Shown here: positions 25,981 to 36,090 of the stretch, one piece after another | Position numbering within the stretch: the stretch's first letter is position 1 | How the letters are laid out: each line of letters starts with the position of its first letter | Source of the DNA: Levilactobacillus humaensis | GTDB lineage: Bacteria; Bacillota; Bacilli; Lactobacillales; Lactobacillaceae | Direction of reading: 5' to 3' | Length of the DNA stretch: 64,000 bases | Assembly (NCBI RefSeq): GCF_024345185.1 | Contig: NZ_BROB01000005.1 | Location: 48,943 to 112,942 of the forward strand | Notes under the pieces: generated by a model | Told to the model about the DNA's origin: nothing | Databases searched by the model: none | Seen by the model: only the letters and a program-made list of their open reading frames with translations | Made by a program: the position numbers and the translations under genes

Positions 25981-27315
25981 GTGGAGCAGGAATCTCTATT
26001 TGCAAATCAGCAACAGTCGCCGTTGGCCAGTCGGGTACGCCCGCGGTCATTGGCGGAATTTGTTGGGCAGACCCACCTGCTGGGTCCCGGCAAGATTCTC
26101 CGCGAGTTAATTGAAAACGACCAGGTCTCGTCGATGATTTTCTGGGGCCCGCCAGGTGTCGGCAAGACAACGTTGGCCGAGATTATTGCCCGGCAGACGC
26201 AGGCTAAATTTCTACAGTTTAGTGCTGTTAACAGTGGCATTAGTCAGATTAAAAAGATTATGAAACAGGCGGCCAGTGACCTCTCGGTGGGGGAAAAGAC
26301 GATCGTCTTCGTCGATGAAATCCACCGGTTTAACAAGGCCCAACAGGATGCCTTCCTGCCCTACGTTGAGCGGGGGAGTATTGTGCTGATTGGGGCCACG
26401 ACCGAGAATCCGTCATTTGAAATTAATTCCGCCTTGTTGTCCCGGTGTAAGGTCTTTGTGCTCAAGGGACTTCAAACCGCCGATGTTGAACAGCTCTTGA
26501 AGAATGCCTTGGCCAATCCGGCTGGGTTTAAGGGGCAGGTCACGATTGGTGACGATGAGATTCGCGCCATCGCGGAGTTTGCCAACGGGGATGCCCGCTC
26601 AGCGTTAAATACGCTGGAAATGGCGGTCCTAAACGGTGATAAGCAAGGCGACAAGGTAACGGTGACGATGGACGACCTGAAACAGCTCATCAACCAGAAG
26701 TTCGTGCTGTATGACAAGTCGGGTGAGGAACACTACAACATTATCTCCGCGCTGCATAAGTCGATGCGTAACAGTGATCCGGATGCGGCCATCTACTGGA
26801 TGTCGCGGATGCTGGAAGGTGGGGAGGACCCGCTGTATATCGCGCGGCGACTGGTTCGCTTTGCCAGTGAAGATATTGGGTTGGCCGACACCAATGCCTT
26901 GAACGTGGCCGTGAATGTCTTTCAGGCTTGCCAATTTCTGGGGATGCCAGAGTGTGACGTTCACCTGACCGAGGCCGTGACCTATCTATCGTTGGCACCC
27001 AAGTCGAATGCCATTTATAAGGCGCGGCTAGCGGCCAAGAAGGACGTCCAGGAGACACGCGACGAGCCCGTTCCCCTGCAGATCCGCAATGCGCCAACGA
27101 AGCTCATGAAGGATCTGGATTACGGCAAGGATTACCAGTATGCCCATGATACCAAGGATAAGTTAACCACGATGCAGACCCTTCCCGACGATCTGGTGGG
27201 GCACACGTACTACGATCCCACCGATCAGGGACGTGAAGGTCTCTTCAAGAAACGGCTGGATTACGTGAAGAACTGGCGTCAAGAGCACGCCAACGATCAG
27301 ACGGATCACGCGTAG
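25981..27315 (+). CDS. rarA: Replication-associated recombination protein RarA (MgsA)
   Basis: 444 residues from GTG 25981, eight bases after AAAGGGTGG; an in-frame GTG at 25969 lies inside that site. The AAA+ ATPase core shows Walker A GPPGVGKT (56-63) and Walker [10 protein letters not shown]. The C-terminal part ([33 protein letters not shown]) is the tetramerisation/MgsA domain. RarA acts at stalled replication forks together with SSB and RecA. It lies downstream of brnQ by 56 bases with no clear terminator between. Length and motifs are normal. Confidence 0.92.
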   Translation: MEQESLFANQQQSPLASRVRPRSLAEFVGQTHLLGPGKILRELIENDQVSSMIFWGPPGVGKTTLAEIIARQTQAKFLQFSAVNSGISQIKKIMKQAASDLSVGEKTIVFVDEIHRFNKAQQDAFLPYVERGSIVLIGATTENPSFEINSALLSRCKVFVLKGLQTADVEQLLKNALANPAGFKGQVTIGDDEIRAIAEFANGDARSALNTLEMAVLNGDKQGDKVTVTMDDLKQLINQKFVLYDKSGEEHYNIISALHKSMRNSDPDAAIYWMSRMLEGGEDPLYIARRLVRFASEDIGLADTNALNVAVNVFQACQFLGMPECDVHLTEAVTYLSLAPKSNAIYKARLAAKKDVQETRDEPVPLQIRNAPTKLMKDLDYGKDYQYAHDTKDKLTTMQTLPDDLVGHTYYDPTDQGREGLFKKRLDYVKNWRQEHANDQTDHA

Positions 27316-27369
27316 CCATTAGCGACAACAACTAAAGACTGGCGAAAGCCGAAAGTGAGGCATCTTAAC

Positions 27370-27789
27370 ATGACCCAACTCTATTTTCTCTGTACCGGAA
27401 ATTCCTGCCGCAGCCAAATGGCTGAGGGCCTTGCCCGGGCGTTCGCGCCCAAGGACTGGCAGGTTGCCAGTGCCGGTGTCGAAGTTCACGGTTTGAATCC
27501 ACTGGCCGTGAAAGTCATGGCCGAAAAGAACATTGATATCAGTCAGCAGGAATCGAAGTTAATTGACGGTGAATACCTGCTGAGCAGCGATGTCGTCGTG
27601 ACCCTCTGTGGGGATGCCCGGGACAAGTGTCCCATGACGCCACCATCTGTGGAACGTCGTCACTGGCCATTCATCGATCCCGCGCAAGCGACTGGGAGTG
27701 AAGCTGAACGCTTAGTGGTTTTCCGTGAAGTCCGCGACGAGATTCAACAGCGGGTTGCCGACCTGGTTAACGAATTGCAAACAAGATAA
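27370..27789 (+). CDS. arsC: Arsenate reductase, thioredoxin-coupled (ArsC family)
   Basis: 139 residues from ATG 27370; a GTG at 27355 lies in the ribosome site. It has the low-molecular-weight phosphatase loop C8-TGNSC-R14 and two further cysteines, C80 and C87 in [10 protein letters not shown], making the three-cysteine relay of thioredoxin-dependent arsenate reductases. It would reduce arsenate to arsenite in the cytoplasm. No arsR or arsB is next to it, so export must be encoded elsewhere. It follows rarA by about 50 bases and ends in its own terminator. Confidence 0.9.
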   Translation: MTQLYFLCTGNSCRSQMAEGLARAFAPKDWQVASAGVEVHGLNPLAVKVMAEKNIDISQQESKLIDGEYLLSSDVVVTLCGDARDKCPMTPPSVERRHWPFIDPAQATGSEAERLVVFREVRDEIQQRVADLVNELQTR

Positions 27790-27796
27790 GTCTTTC

Positions 27797-27830
27797 AGGG
27801 AGTCTCATTAATGGGGACTTCCTTTTTTTT
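27797..27830 (+). terminator. Terminator after arsC
   Basis: A 10-bp stem with some G-T pairs (27797-27806 with 27814-27823) followed by eight T. Confidence 0.8.
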
Positions 27831-27842
27831 GACGAAAAGTTT

Positions 27843-27929
27843 TTGCAAACGCTTCAAAAAGATTGAATAAGTGGTTGAATTCTTTTCATTTATAGGGGAT
27901 ACTGATGTTAGTTGGTTCATTAAACCAAT
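27843..27929 (+). promoter_or_regulatory. xylR control region: cre-like site and XylR operator
   Basis: A cre-like site TTGCAAACGCTTCAA lies at 27843-27857. GTTAGTTG-N7-AAACCAAT at 27907-27929 has the same 8-7-8 layout as the operators before xylA and both xylT genes, so xylR is probably autoregulated and under CcpA. Confidence 0.7.
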
Positions 27930-28064
27930 ATGAGATCGATCTGAGGTCGACTAAAGGCTGGCTAGGCATAGCTAGTCGTGGCGACCAGTTGGTTTGGGAA
28001 TCCGGTTCTCACTTTAAGTGAAGAACAAACGTCTCAATTAAGATGACTATTTAGGAGTGATTGG

Positions 28065-29264
28065 ATGGTTCAACGCAGCATGAATCGGAATCAATTACAT
28101 GATCAAAATTTAAGGCTCGTGTTACAGCAAATTTTCAACAATCATCCCACCTCACGGATTGAGATCTCGCACCAATTGCATTTGAACAAGTCGACAGTCT
28201 CTTCACTCTATAACACCTTAATGGCGGAGGGTTACCTCACAGAATTAGGTTTGGGGGAAGCGTCGACGGCTGGGGGACGTAAGCCAACCTTAATCGAAAT
28301 CAATCGGAATTACGGCTATACGTTGACGTTTGATCTGGGGTATCGCCATTTGCATGCCTTGGTTACTGGGATTGATGGTCACGTTCGCCAGTACGATCGT
28401 ATCAAGACGCAGGGAAAAACCATCCATGAAATGGTTGATCAAATTAATCAATACATTGGACAGGTCCAACACGACGATAAGACGAGTCACGGTCTGTTGG
28501 GAATCTGTTTCTCCATTCACGGGATTGTGAATGATAACCAAGTCAAGACGTCTCCATTTATTGAGATGGATGGCGTTGACTTGGAACAAGTCTTTGGGAC
28601 GGCCTATCAGGTTCCGGTGATTCTGGAAAACGAAGCGAACCTCTCGGCGATCTACGAACGGGACTTCAACGGCGCCCGGCACTTAAATAGCGCGGTTACA
28701 ATCAGTATTCACAGTGGGATTGGGGCCGGAATCATCCTGCATCGCGATCTCTTTCGTGGCGAGCACGGGGACGCGGGTGAAATTGGGCGATCGGTGGCTA
28801 GCATCCAGATGGACGGCGCCGGCAACCCACACCCGGTACATGCTGAAGACGTGAGTTCCGAGGATGCTGTTATCCGTCAAGTTGAAGAACGGAAGGGACT
28901 CAAGGATCTTAATCGCCAAGCGATCGTCAAGCTCTACCAGGCTGGTGACCCGGAAACGACGGAGATTCTAAGATCCTTTACCACAGCAATTGCCGGGCTC
29001 ATTTACAATACAATGCGGACCCTGGATCCAGATGCTTTTTACTTAAACTCACCATTAGTAGAGGAGCTGCCAGCCTTACTGGCATCCATTAAAGCCACGT
29101 ATCAACAATTGGCGGCAAATGATTTGAGCATTGCGATCACACCTAATGCGCGACTGGCCACGGTGCTGGGTGGCTGTTCTCTCATTACACATCGCGTATT
29201 GGAACTGGATGGCTATGAACTGAACTTCACCCAACCAACCGAAGAACAAACTGAAAGTGACTAA
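28065..29264 (+). CDS. xylR: Xylose repressor XylR, ROK family
   Basis: 399 residues. The N-terminal winged HTH (TSRIEISHQLHLNKSTVSSL, about residues 29-55) is followed by a ROK sugar-kinase-like domain with TLTFDLGYRHLHALV, an ENEANLSAIYE segment and GIGAGIILHRDLFRGEHGDAG. XylR represses xylose genes until xylose binds. TTAGGAG lies eight bases before the ATG. Four operators of one 23-bp layout (27907, 29386, 32492, 34067) give its likely regulon: itself, xylA(-xylB) and two transporters. The usual C-terminal cysteine zinc motif of ROK regulators is not obvious. Confidence 0.88.
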   Translation: MVQRSMNRNQLHDQNLRLVLQQIFNNHPTSRIEISHQLHLNKSTVSSLYNTLMAEGYLTELGLGEASTAGGRKPTLIEINRNYGYTLTFDLGYRHLHALVTGIDGHVRQYDRIKTQGKTIHEMVDQINQYIGQVQHDDKTSHGLLGICFSIHGIVNDNQVKTSPFIEMDGVDLEQVFGTAYQVPVILENEANLSAIYERDFNGARHLNSAVTISIHSGIGAGIILHRDLFRGEHGDAGEIGRSVASIQMDGAGNPHPVHAEDVSSEDAVIRQVEERKGLKDLNRQAIVKLYQAGDPETTEILRSFTTAIAGLIYNTMRTLDPDAFYLNSPLVEELPALLASIKATYQQLAANDLSIAITPNARLATVLGGCSLITHRVLELDGYELNFTQPTEEQTESD

Positions 29265-29281
29265 CGAAACTTGCTTAACGA

Positions 29282-29313
29282 AAGGTCTGAGAGCTTATTC
29301 TCAGATCTTTTTT
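29282..29313 (+). terminator. Terminator after xylR
   Basis: AAGGTCTGAGA pairs with TCAGATCTT across a short loop, then TTTTTT. Confidence 0.75.
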
Positions 29314-29337
29314 GATCCAAAAGATAAAAGACTTTCG

Positions 29338-29374
29338 AGAAAACGCTTGCAAAACAAAAACAACTCTGTATAAT
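29338..29374 (+). promoter_or_regulatory. xylA promoter with cre site
   Basis: The cre-like AGAAAACGCTTGCA (29338-29351) overlaps a -35 TTGCAA (29347-29352). A TATAAT follows at 29369-29374 after 16 bases. CcpA binding here would block RNA polymerase. Confidence 0.75.
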
Positions 29375-29385
29375 GAATCTTGTAA

Positions 29386-29408
29386 GTTGGTTGTCGCAAC
29401 GAACTAAC
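29386..29408 (+). promoter_or_regulatory. XylR operator before xylA
   Basis: GTTGGTTG-N7-GAACTAAC, just downstream of the -10 box, fitting repression at the transcription start. Confidence 0.75.
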
Positions 29409-29427
29409 CAGGAGGGTTTAATAAATT

Positions 29428-30783
29428 ATGGATACGAAAACAAATTACTGGAATGGGATCGACAAGATCCAATACGTCGGTCATCAAGATAAGAAGTCAA
29501 GCTTTGGATTTCAATACTATAATCCTGAAGAAGTGATTGCTGGCAAGAAGATGAAGGACTGGTTACGGTTCTCTGTTGCCTACTGGCACACCTTCGACCA
29601 ACGTTTAGTGGACCCATTTGGTGATGGGACCGCACAACGGCCATACGATAACTACACAGATCCAATGGACTTAGCCTTGGCTAAGGTGGATGCTGCCTTT
29701 GAATTTTATGACAAATTGGGTGTCGATTACCTTTGTTTCCATGACCGGGACTTAGCCCCTGAAGGTGACACGTTACGTCAAACCAACGCCAACCTCGATA
29801 AAGTGGTTGACAAGATCGTTGAATATCAAAAAACAACTGGGATGAAGGTTCTCTGGAACACGTCTAACATGTTCTCCAACCCTCGTTTCGTCGATGGTGC
29901 CGCAACGTCACCATTCGCTGATGTCTTTGCTTACAGTGCCGCACAACTCAAGCACAGTTTGGAAATCGGTAAGCGTGTCGGTTCCGAAAACTATGTCTTC
30001 TGGGGTGGTCGTGAAGGTTACGAATCACTTTGGAACACGAACATGAAGCAAGAACAAGAACATGCCGCTAAGTTGTTCCACTTGGCTAAGGACTACGCTA
30101 ACGAAATCGGCTTCGATGCCCAGATGATGTTAGAACCAAAGCCTAAGGAACCAACGACTCACCAATACGACTTTGATGCCGCAACCACGATCGCCTTCAT
30201 GAAGGAATACGATCTGGACAAGGACTTCAAGTTGAACTTGGAAGGAAACCACGCCAACTTGGCTGGTCACACTTACCAACATGAAATTCGCGTTGCCCGT
30301 GAAGCTGGTTTACTCGGTTCCTTGGATGCCAACCAAGGGGACAAGTTAATCGGTTGGGATATCGATGAATTCCCATCAAACTTGTACGAAACTACGGCCG
30401 CAATGTACGAAGTTATCGAAAATGGTGGTATCGGACCTCGTGGTGGGTTAAACTTTGATGCGAAGCCTCGTCGTTCATCCTTTGAAGCCAATGACCTCTT
30501 CAGAAGCCACATCGTGGGTATGGACAGCTTTGCTGCCGGCTTGCGGATCGCAGCGGCTATGAAGGAAGATGGCTTCCTGGATAACTTGAAGGCTGACCGT
30601 TACAGTTCATACAAGTCTGGTATCGGTGCCGATATCGAAAGCGGCAAGGCCGACTTGAAGAGTTTGGAAGACTACTCCTTGGACAAGACCCAAGCTGACT
30701 TGGTTGGTGCAACGCACTCCGATCACTTGGAACAAGTTAAGGATACGATTAACCATTACATCGTTGAAACGTTAAGCAAATAA
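29428..30783 (+). CDS. xylA: Xylose isomerase
   Basis: 451 residues, the class II length. It converts D-xylose to D-xylulose. Visible signatures include [17 protein letters not shown], the active-site [10 protein letters not shown] (His and Asp), [17 protein letters not shown] with the metal-binding Glu, and [22 protein letters not shown] upstream of the ATG is strong. Codon use is strongly biased to frequent codons (many AAG, GAA, TTG), as for a highly expressed gene. It is the first gene after the XylR operator at 29386; xylB follows after 93 bases. Confidence 0.95.
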   Translation: MDTKTNYWNGIDKIQYVGHQDKKSSFGFQYYNPEEVIAGKKMKDWLRFSVAYWHTFDQRLVDPFGDGTAQRPYDNYTDPMDLALAKVDAAFEFYDKLGVDYLCFHDRDLAPEGDTLRQTNANLDKVVDKIVEYQKTTGMKVLWNTSNMFSNPRFVDGAATSPFADVFAYSAAQLKHSLEIGKRVGSENYVFWGGREGYESLWNTNMKQEQEHAAKLFHLAKDYANEIGFDAQMMLEPKPKEPTTHQYDFDAATTIAFMKEYDLDKDFKLNLEGNHANLAGHTYQHEIRVAREAGLLGSLDANQGDKLIGWDIDEFPSNLYETTAAMYEVIENGGIGPRGGLNFDAKPRRSSFEANDLFRSHIVGMDSFAAGLRIAAAMKEDGFLDNLKADRYSSYKSGIGADIESGKADLKSLEDYSLDKTQADLVGATHSDHLEQVKDTINHYIVETLSK

Positions 30784-30788
30784 TGCGT

Positions 30789-30828
30789 CATAAGAGGCGG
30801 ACGGACGAGAGTTCGTTCGCCTCTTTTG
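30789..30828 (+). terminator. Hairpin between xylA and xylB
   Basis: AAGAGGCG and CGCCTCTT close a long stem, followed by TTTT. It could partly terminate after xylA, stabilise xylA mRNA and lower xylB expression. Confidence 0.6.
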
Positions 30829-30876
30829 TGAATCATGACTAGGCGGGAAGGCCCGCCGACTGAGGAGGAATAACCG

Positions 30877-32394
30877 ATGGGTAAGTACGTACTTGGCGTC
30901 GACCTAGGAACCAGTGCCGTTAAGGTCTCGGCCGTCGACCATGCGGGACAGATCGTCGCGCAGGAAAGCTTCGACTATGACTTAATTCAGAAACAACCTG
31001 GTTACAACGAGCAGAATCCCGAAGATTGGGTATCTGGCACGACCGTGGCCATTGTCCGGTTGATCCTAAATGATCACCTGGCTGCCGAAGATATCGAGGG
31101 CCTGAGCTTCTCCGGCCAAATGCATGGGCTGGTTCTGCTCGATGAAAATAACAAGGTCTTACGGCCGTCAATTCTCTGGAACGATACGCGGAGCACGCCA
31201 CAACGAGAAGAGATCGAAGCCAAGATGGGCGACCGGTTTGTCGACATCACCCGTAACCAACCGTTAGAAGGATTCACGCTGACGAAGTTGCTGTGGGTGA
31301 AGGAAAACGAGCCCGAGATCTGGTCGAAGGCCAAGACCTTTGTCTTACCCAAAGACTATGTGCGTTACCGCATGACGGGCAATCTGGCGATGGATTACTC
31401 CGACGCGACCGGGACGGTGTTATTGGACGTGGCCAAGGGCGTTTGGAGTCAGGAGGTCTGCGAAGCCTTTGATATTCCACTGAGTCTCTGTCCACCACTG
31501 ATCCAGTCGATTGACTTCGCTGGAACGGTCACACCAGCCTATGCCGAGTTCTCCGGTCTGACCACAGCCACCAAAATTTATGGTGGGGCGGCTGACAATG
31601 CTGCTGGTGCTGTTGGTGCGGGAATTCTGCACCCGAATATGGTGTTATCCAGCATCGGGACGTCCGGGGTGGTCTTAAAGTATGAAGACAACGCCGACGT
31701 GAACTATCACGGTGTGGTTCAATTCGAAGATCATGCCATTCCCAATAAGTACTACTCAATGGGTGTAACACTGGCCGCGGGCTATTCGTTGAGTTGGTTC
31801 AAGAAGACCTTCGCCCCGGCCGAGGACTTTACGGACGTGGTGGCAAGTGCGGGTAAATCGACGGTCGGCGCCAATGGCTTGCTGTACACCCCGTACATTG
31901 TCGGCGAACGGGCCCCTTACGCGGACGCTGACATCCGGGGAAGCTTTACCGGGATCGATGGGACCCATCAGCGCTACGACTTCGTCAGAGCCGTTTTAGA
32001 GGGCATTGTCTATTCCTTTAAGGATCTCTTTGATATTTACGAGGAGAACGGTGGTGACTTCGATACGGTCGTTTCCATTGGTGGTGGGGCGAAGAGCCCT
32101 CTCTGGCTACAGATCCAGGCGGATATCTTCAATCGCAAGGTGGTCAGTCTGAAGAACGAACAGGGCCCCGGGATGGGTGCCGCCATGATTGCGGCTACCG
32201 GTCTGGGCTGGTTCGACTCGCTTCAGGATTGTGCTGAAACCTTCGTTCATTTTGGGAAGGCTTACGAACCAAACCCTGAGAACGTTGCGAAGTATGCCAA
32301 GATGCACGCCATTTACAGCCAGGTTTACCAACAAACGAAGGCGATCAGTGCCCAGTTGTTGGATTACCGGCGGACAGAATTAACGTCTCTTTAA
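30877..32394 (+). CDS. xylB: Xylulokinase
   Basis: 505 residues of the FGGY carbohydrate kinase family. The first ATP site is [16 protein letters not shown]. The substrate region [20 protein letters not shown] with WNDTRS matches xylulokinase. The second ATP domain has [19 protein letters not shown]. It phosphorylates D-xylulose to xylulose-5-phosphate, which enters the phosphoketolase pathway in heterofermenters. GAGGAGG precedes the ATG. It has no XylR operator of its own in the 93-base gap, so it is probably co-transcribed with xylA. Confidence 0.93.
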   Translation: MGKYVLGVDLGTSAVKVSAVDHAGQIVAQESFDYDLIQKQPGYNEQNPEDWVSGTTVAIVRLILNDHLAAEDIEGLSFSGQMHGLVLLDENNKVLRPSILWNDTRSTPQREEIEAKMGDRFVDITRNQPLEGFTLTKLLWVKENEPEIWSKAKTFVLPKDYVRYRMTGNLAMDYSDATGTVLLDVAKGVWSQEVCEAFDIPLSLCPPLIQSIDFAGTVTPAYAEFSGLTTATKIYGGAADNAAGAVGAGILHPNMVLSSIGTSGVVLKYEDNADVNYHGVVQFEDHAIPNKYYSMGVTLAAGYSLSWFKKTFAPAEDFTDVVASAGKSTVGANGLLYTPYIVGERAPYADADIRGSFTGIDGTHQRYDFVRAVLEGIVYSFKDLFDIYEENGGDFDTVVSIGGGAKSPLWLQIQADIFNRKVVSLKNEQGPGMGAAMIAATGLGWFDSLQDCAETFVHFGKAYEPNPENVAKYAKMHAIYSQVYQQTKAISAQLLDYRRTELTSL

Positions 32395-32409
32395 GATGCG
32401 TTTACAGAA

Positions 32410-32434
32410 AACTCGGGTGATCCGAGTTTTTTTA
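32410..32434 (+). terminator. Terminator after xylB
   Basis: ACTCGG-GTGAT-CCGAGT followed by a T-run. Confidence 0.8.
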
Positions 32435-32444
32435 GAAGATTTAT

Positions 32445-32514
32445 AGAAAACGCTTCCATTATTAAAATGATCATGTTATGCTATCGTCATGGTTGGTTGT
32501 CCAGCTCAACCAAC
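32445..32514 (+). promoter_or_regulatory. cre site and XylR operator before first xylT
   Basis: A cre-like AGAAAACGCTTCCA lies at 32445-32458 and a perfect XylR operator GTTGGTTG-N7-CAACCAAC at 32492-32514 (8-bp arms identical). Confidence 0.78.
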
Positions 32515-32604
32515 GTACGATTTAACCAACTTACAATTCAGTACAACTTCCACATACTGCACTTTTTAGAATCTATGGCGTGAGCCGTATAAGGAGCGAT
32601 ATCT

Positions 32605-33975
32605 ATGCGTAAAGTTTCGACCGGATTTGTTTATTTTTTCGGAGCCCTTGGGGGATTACTCTTTGGTTATGATACTGGGGTTATCTCTGGTGCCATCTTG
32701 TTTATTCAAAAGCAGATGCACCTGGGTTCTTGGCAACAGGGATGGGTCGTCAGTGCCGTTCTACTGGGCGCCATTCTAGGGGCCGCCATTATTGGGCCTT
32801 CCTCTGATAAATATGGGCGGCGGAAGCTCCTCTTGTTATCAGCCATTATTTTCTTTGTCGGGGCATTAGGTTCCGGGATGGCGCCAGAGTTCTGGACACT
32901 CATCATTTCTCGAGTGGTCCTAGGGATGGCAGTTGGGGCGGCTTCCGCTTTAATTCCAACCTATCTCGCAGAATTGTCACCTGCCGACAAGCGGGGGACG
33001 GTATCCAGTCTGTTTCAACTAATGGTGATGACCGGGATTCTATTAGCCTACATCACTAACTATGCCTGGGCTGACATTTACACCGGGTGGCGTTGGATGT
33101 TAGGATTCGCCGCAATTCCTGCCGCATTGCTGTTCTTGGGGGGATTAATTTTACCCGAAAGTCCACGTTTCTTAGTGAAGACTGGGCATGTCGACCAGGC
33201 CAAAGCGGTCTTGGATACCATGAACAAGCATGATACAGCGGCCGTTGAAGCCGAACTAAATCAGATTCAGGAACAGGCTCAGATGAAGAGTGGCGGTTGG
33301 AGTGAGCTCTTCGGTAAGATGGTACGACCATCCCTGACAATCGGGATTGGGTTAGCCATTTTCCAGCAAGTGATGGGGTGTAACACGGTGTTGTATTACG
33401 CACCAACGATCTTTACCGATGTTGGTTTCGGAGTCAACGCGGCGTTACTTGCACACATTGGTATCGGGGTCTTTAACGTGATTGTGACGGCCATTGCCGT
33501 GATGATTATGGACAAGGTCGACCGGAAGAAGATGCTAAATATTGGGTCCGTCGGGATGGGGATTTCGCTGTTCGTTATGAGTGCCGGGATGAAGTTCTCC
33601 GGTGGGTCACAGGCAGCGGCGATTATCTCTGTGGTTGCCTTGACGATCTACATTGCCTTCTTCTCCGCTACTTGGGGTCCTGTGATGTGGGTCATGATTG
33701 GGGAAGTTTTCCCATTAAATATTCGCGGATTGGGGAACTCCTTTGCGTCCGTGATTAACTGGACGGCGAACATGGTGGTTTCTCTGACCTTCCCAGCATT
33801 ATTGAACTTCTTCGGAACTGGAAGTCTTTTCATTGGTTATGGGGTCCTCTGTTTCGTTGCCATTTGGTTCGTTCAGAAGAAGGTTTTCGAAACACGGAAC
33901 CGTTCCCTGGAAGAAATTGAAGCAACATTACGGAGCAAGGCTGGTGAACCAGCCGCCGTTAGTGCCACAGAATAA
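32605..33975 (+). CDS. xylT: D-xylose:proton symporter, copy 1
   Basis: 456 residues, 12 membrane segments, major facilitator sugar porter family. Diagnostic stretches are GALGGLLFGYDTGVISGAI in TM1, DKYGRRK after TM2, GLILPESPRFLV after TM6, and the QQVMGCNTVLYYAPTIF segment in TM7. It closely resembles the L. brevis XylT that takes up xylose with protons. It has its own promoter region with a cre site and a XylR operator and a terminator after it. A second, diverged copy follows directly. Confidence 0.9.
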   Translation: MRKVSTGFVYFFGALGGLLFGYDTGVISGAILFIQKQMHLGSWQQGWVVSAVLLGAILGAAIIGPSSDKYGRRKLLLLSAIIFFVGALGSGMAPEFWTLIISRVVLGMAVGAASALIPTYLAELSPADKRGTVSSLFQLMVMTGILLAYITNYAWADIYTGWRWMLGFAAIPAALLFLGGLILPESPRFLVKTGHVDQAKAVLDTMNKHDTAAVEAELNQIQEQAQMKSGGWSELFGKMVRPSLTIGIGLAIFQQVMGCNTVLYYAPTIFTDVGFGVNAALLAHIGIGVFNVIVTAIAVMIMDKVDRKKMLNIGSVGMGISLFVMSAGMKFSGGSQAAAIISVVALTIYIAFFSATWGPVMWVMIGEVFPLNIRGLGNSFASVINWTANMVVSLTFPALLNFFGTGSLFIGYGVLCFVAIWFVQKKVFETRNRSLEEIEATLRSKAGEPAAVSATE

Positions 33976-33987
33976 AATGAATTTTTC

Positions 33988-34017
33988 AAGGCCGAGAATA
34001 TTCTCGGCCTTTTTATT
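33988..34017 (+). terminator. Terminator between the two xylT genes
   Basis: AAGGCCGAGAATA/TTCTCGGCCTT hairpin followed by TTTATTTT. Confidence 0.8.
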
Positions 34018-34019
34018 TT

Positions 34020-34089
34020 GGAAAACGCTTCCAATAATTTGAGGAAAGTGTTATTCTAATATCATGGTTGGTTGTGACAATCAACTAAC
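34020..34089 (+). promoter_or_regulatory. cre site and XylR operator before second xylT
   Basis: A cre-like GGAAAACGCTTCCA lies at 34020-34033. The XylR operator GTTGGTTG-N7-CAACTAAC lies at 34067-34089. Confidence 0.78.
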
Positions 34090-34159
34090 CTAATAACTAG
34101 CCAACTTACAAAAACTTCAAAAAATCTACGGCGATGAACCGGTAAAAGGAAGTCAGAAA

Positions 34160-35530
34160 ATGCGAAAAGTTTCAACGGGATTTGTTTACTTCTTCGGCGC
34201 CCTAGGTGGGTTGCTCTTTGGGTATGACACTGGGGTTATTTCAGGAGCCATCCTCTTTATTCAGAAGCAAATGCACCTGGGCTCATGGCAACAAGGATGG
34301 GTTGTGAGTGCCGTTCTACTGGGCGCCATTCTAGGAGCTGCAATTATTGGGCCATCATCTGATAAATATGGGCGTCGTAAACTACTCTTACTGTCAGCTG
34401 TCATCTTCTTCATCGGTGCCTTGGGTTCAGCCTTCTCGCCGGAGTTCTGGACGCTGATTGTCTCACGAGTCATTCTCGGGATGGCAGTGGGGGCCGCATC
34501 GGCCTTAATCCCAACTTACTTAGCTGAATTGGCACCTGCCGATAAGCGGGGTACCGTTGCCAGTCTGTTTCAATTGATGGTGATGACAGGGATTCTGTTA
34601 GCCTACATCACGAACTATGGGTTCGCCGGCATTTACACCGGATGGCGTTGGATGCTCGGTTTTGCCGCAGTTCCCGCAGCCTTGCTTTTCTTTGGTGGGT
34701 TGATCCTACCAGAAAGTCCCCGTTTCTTAGTTCGAACGGGTCGCCTTGATGAAGCCCGCGCCGTTCTTGATACCATGAACAAACATGACACGGCGGTTGT
34801 GAACCGAGAGGTCGAACAAATTCAATCACAAGCGCAAGTTGTCAGTGGGGGTTGGTCCGAACTCTTTGGTAAAATGGCTCGGCCTTCCCTGATTATCGGG
34901 GTTGGTTTGGCGATCTTCCAACAGGTTATGGGGTGTAACACGGTGCTCTACTACGCACCAACTATTTTCACTGATGTTGGTTTTGGTGTCAGTGCGGCGC
35001 TCTTGGCCCACATTGGTATCGGGATCTTCAACGTGATTGTCACGGCAGTTGCCGTATCTATCATGGATAAAATTGACCGCAAGAAAATGTTGAATATTGG
35101 GGCCGTGGGGATGGGAATTTCCTTATTCGTCATGAGTTTCGGCATGAAATTCTCCGGTGGGTCACAACTGGCGGCCATTATCTCTGTGATTGCCTTAACC
35201 ATCTACATCGCGTTCTTTTCCGCAACTTGGGGTCCTGTGATGTGGGTCATGATTGGGGAAGTCTTCCCACTGAATATTCGAGGATTGGGGAACTCCTTTG
35301 CTTCCGTGATTAACTGGACGGCAAACATGATTGTTTCACTGACGTTCCCATCATTGTTAGATTTCTTTGGGACTGGGAGTCTCTTCATTGGTTACGGTGT
35401 CTTATGTTTCGTTTCCATCTGGTTCGTTCAGAAGAAGGTCTTCGAGACGCGGAACCGTTCATTGGAAGATATCGAAGCCACGTTACGGGCCAAGGCCGGT
35501 GACGAAGCCGTAGACTTAGCAACTAAATAA
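34160..35530 (+). CDS. xylT2: D-xylose:proton symporter, copy 2
   Basis: 456 residues, the same length as copy 1 and nearly identical in many membrane segments. It differs at scattered positions, mostly in loops (for example LVRTGRLDEARAVLD against LVKTGHVDQAKAVLD), and widely at silent codon positions. So this is an old tandem duplication, not an assembly artefact. It keeps the MFS signatures GALGGLLFGYDTG, DKYGRRK and PESPRFLV. It has a separate cre site and XylR operator, so both copies answer to xylose. Substrate difference, if any, is unknown. Confidence 0.88.
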   Translation: MRKVSTGFVYFFGALGGLLFGYDTGVISGAILFIQKQMHLGSWQQGWVVSAVLLGAILGAAIIGPSSDKYGRRKLLLLSAVIFFIGALGSAFSPEFWTLIVSRVILGMAVGAASALIPTYLAELAPADKRGTVASLFQLMVMTGILLAYITNYGFAGIYTGWRWMLGFAAVPAALLFFGGLILPESPRFLVRTGRLDEARAVLDTMNKHDTAVVNREVEQIQSQAQVVSGGWSELFGKMARPSLIIGVGLAIFQQVMGCNTVLYYAPTIFTDVGFGVSAALLAHIGIGIFNVIVTAVAVSIMDKIDRKKMLNIGAVGMGISLFVMSFGMKFSGGSQLAAIISVIALTIYIAFFSATWGPVMWVMIGEVFPLNIRGLGNSFASVINWTANMIVSLTFPSLLDFFGTGSLFIGYGVLCFVSIWFVQKKVFETRNRSLEDIEATLRAKAGDEAVDLATK

Positions 35531-35545
35531 CCGTTTTAAACTTTG

Positions 35546-35573
35546 GGGTCGTTCCTGTGAGGACGGCTCTTTT
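35546..35573 (+). terminator. Weak terminator after second xylT
   Basis: GGGTCGTTCC and GAGGACGGCTC can pair using G-T pairs and are followed by TTTT. Confidence 0.5.
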
Positions 35574-35669
35574 GCTGTCTGAAGAGTCAAATGTTTTGGT
35601 AGGGTAACTCTCTGTACACCGTGCTATACTAAGAACCATCAAGTTCAAAAATCGTTAAGGGGTGTTCAC

Positions 35670-36044
35670 ATGATTCAAGATTTCGAAGAATTCGTTGATA
35701 AGATTGAGAACCCAGACCATCAAGCACGGATGCGGCACGTATTGGAATGGGTTCAGGCTGAATTTCCACAGCTGGAACAGCGGTATGCTTGGAATCAGCC
35801 GATGTTCACCGATCACGGCACCTTCATTATTGGCTTCAGTGTGGCCAAACCCCACATGGCCTTTGCGCCAGAGGGCGCGGTCATGGAACACTTCGCCACG
35901 GAGATTGCTGCTGACAACTACAATCCAGGTAAGAAGTTTGGCCGGATCAAGTGGACGCAGGACGTCGATTATGACTTGCTCCACCAGATCATTGCCTTTA
36001 ACATTGCGGACAAAGCCGACTGTACGACATTTTGGCGTAAATAA
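35670..36044 (+). CDS. DUF1801 / YdhG-type small protein
   Basis: 124 residues. The sequence shows the DUF1801 pattern: an N-terminal helix, then LEWVQAEFPQLEQRYAWNQPMFTDHGTFIIGFSVAKPHMAFAP and GRIKWTQDVDYDLLHQIIAFNI. Related Bacillus YdhG/Fra proteins have been described as iron chaperones in the frataxin fold, but that role is not shown here. AAGGGG lies seven bases before the ATG. It stands alone between xylT2 and a strong terminator. Confidence 0.75.
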   Translation: MIQDFEEFVDKIENPDHQARMRHVLEWVQAEFPQLEQRYAWNQPMFTDHGTFIIGFSVAKPHMAFAPEGAVMEHFATEIAADNYNPGKKFGRIKWTQDVDYDLLHQIIAFNIADKADCTTFWRK

Positions 36045-36047
36045 ATA

Positions 36048-36090
36048 ACCAGGAGGACTGGGCAACTGCCCGATCTTCCTGGTCTTTTTT
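36048..36090. terminator. Terminator between DUF1801 gene and usp gene
   Basis: ACCAGGA (36048-36054) pairs with TCCTGGT (36077-36083) around an inner GGGCAACTGCCC hairpin, followed by CTTTTTTT. Confidence 0.8.

Noticed and set aside
32605..35530. Two xylT copies as an assembly duplication
   Set aside because: The copies differ at many silent and some amino-acid positions and have different flanking DNA, so they are true paralogs.
35655..36065. 136-codon minus-strand frame opposite the DUF1801 gene
   Set aside because: Shadow of a well-supported gene with a good ribosome site; no motif of its own.
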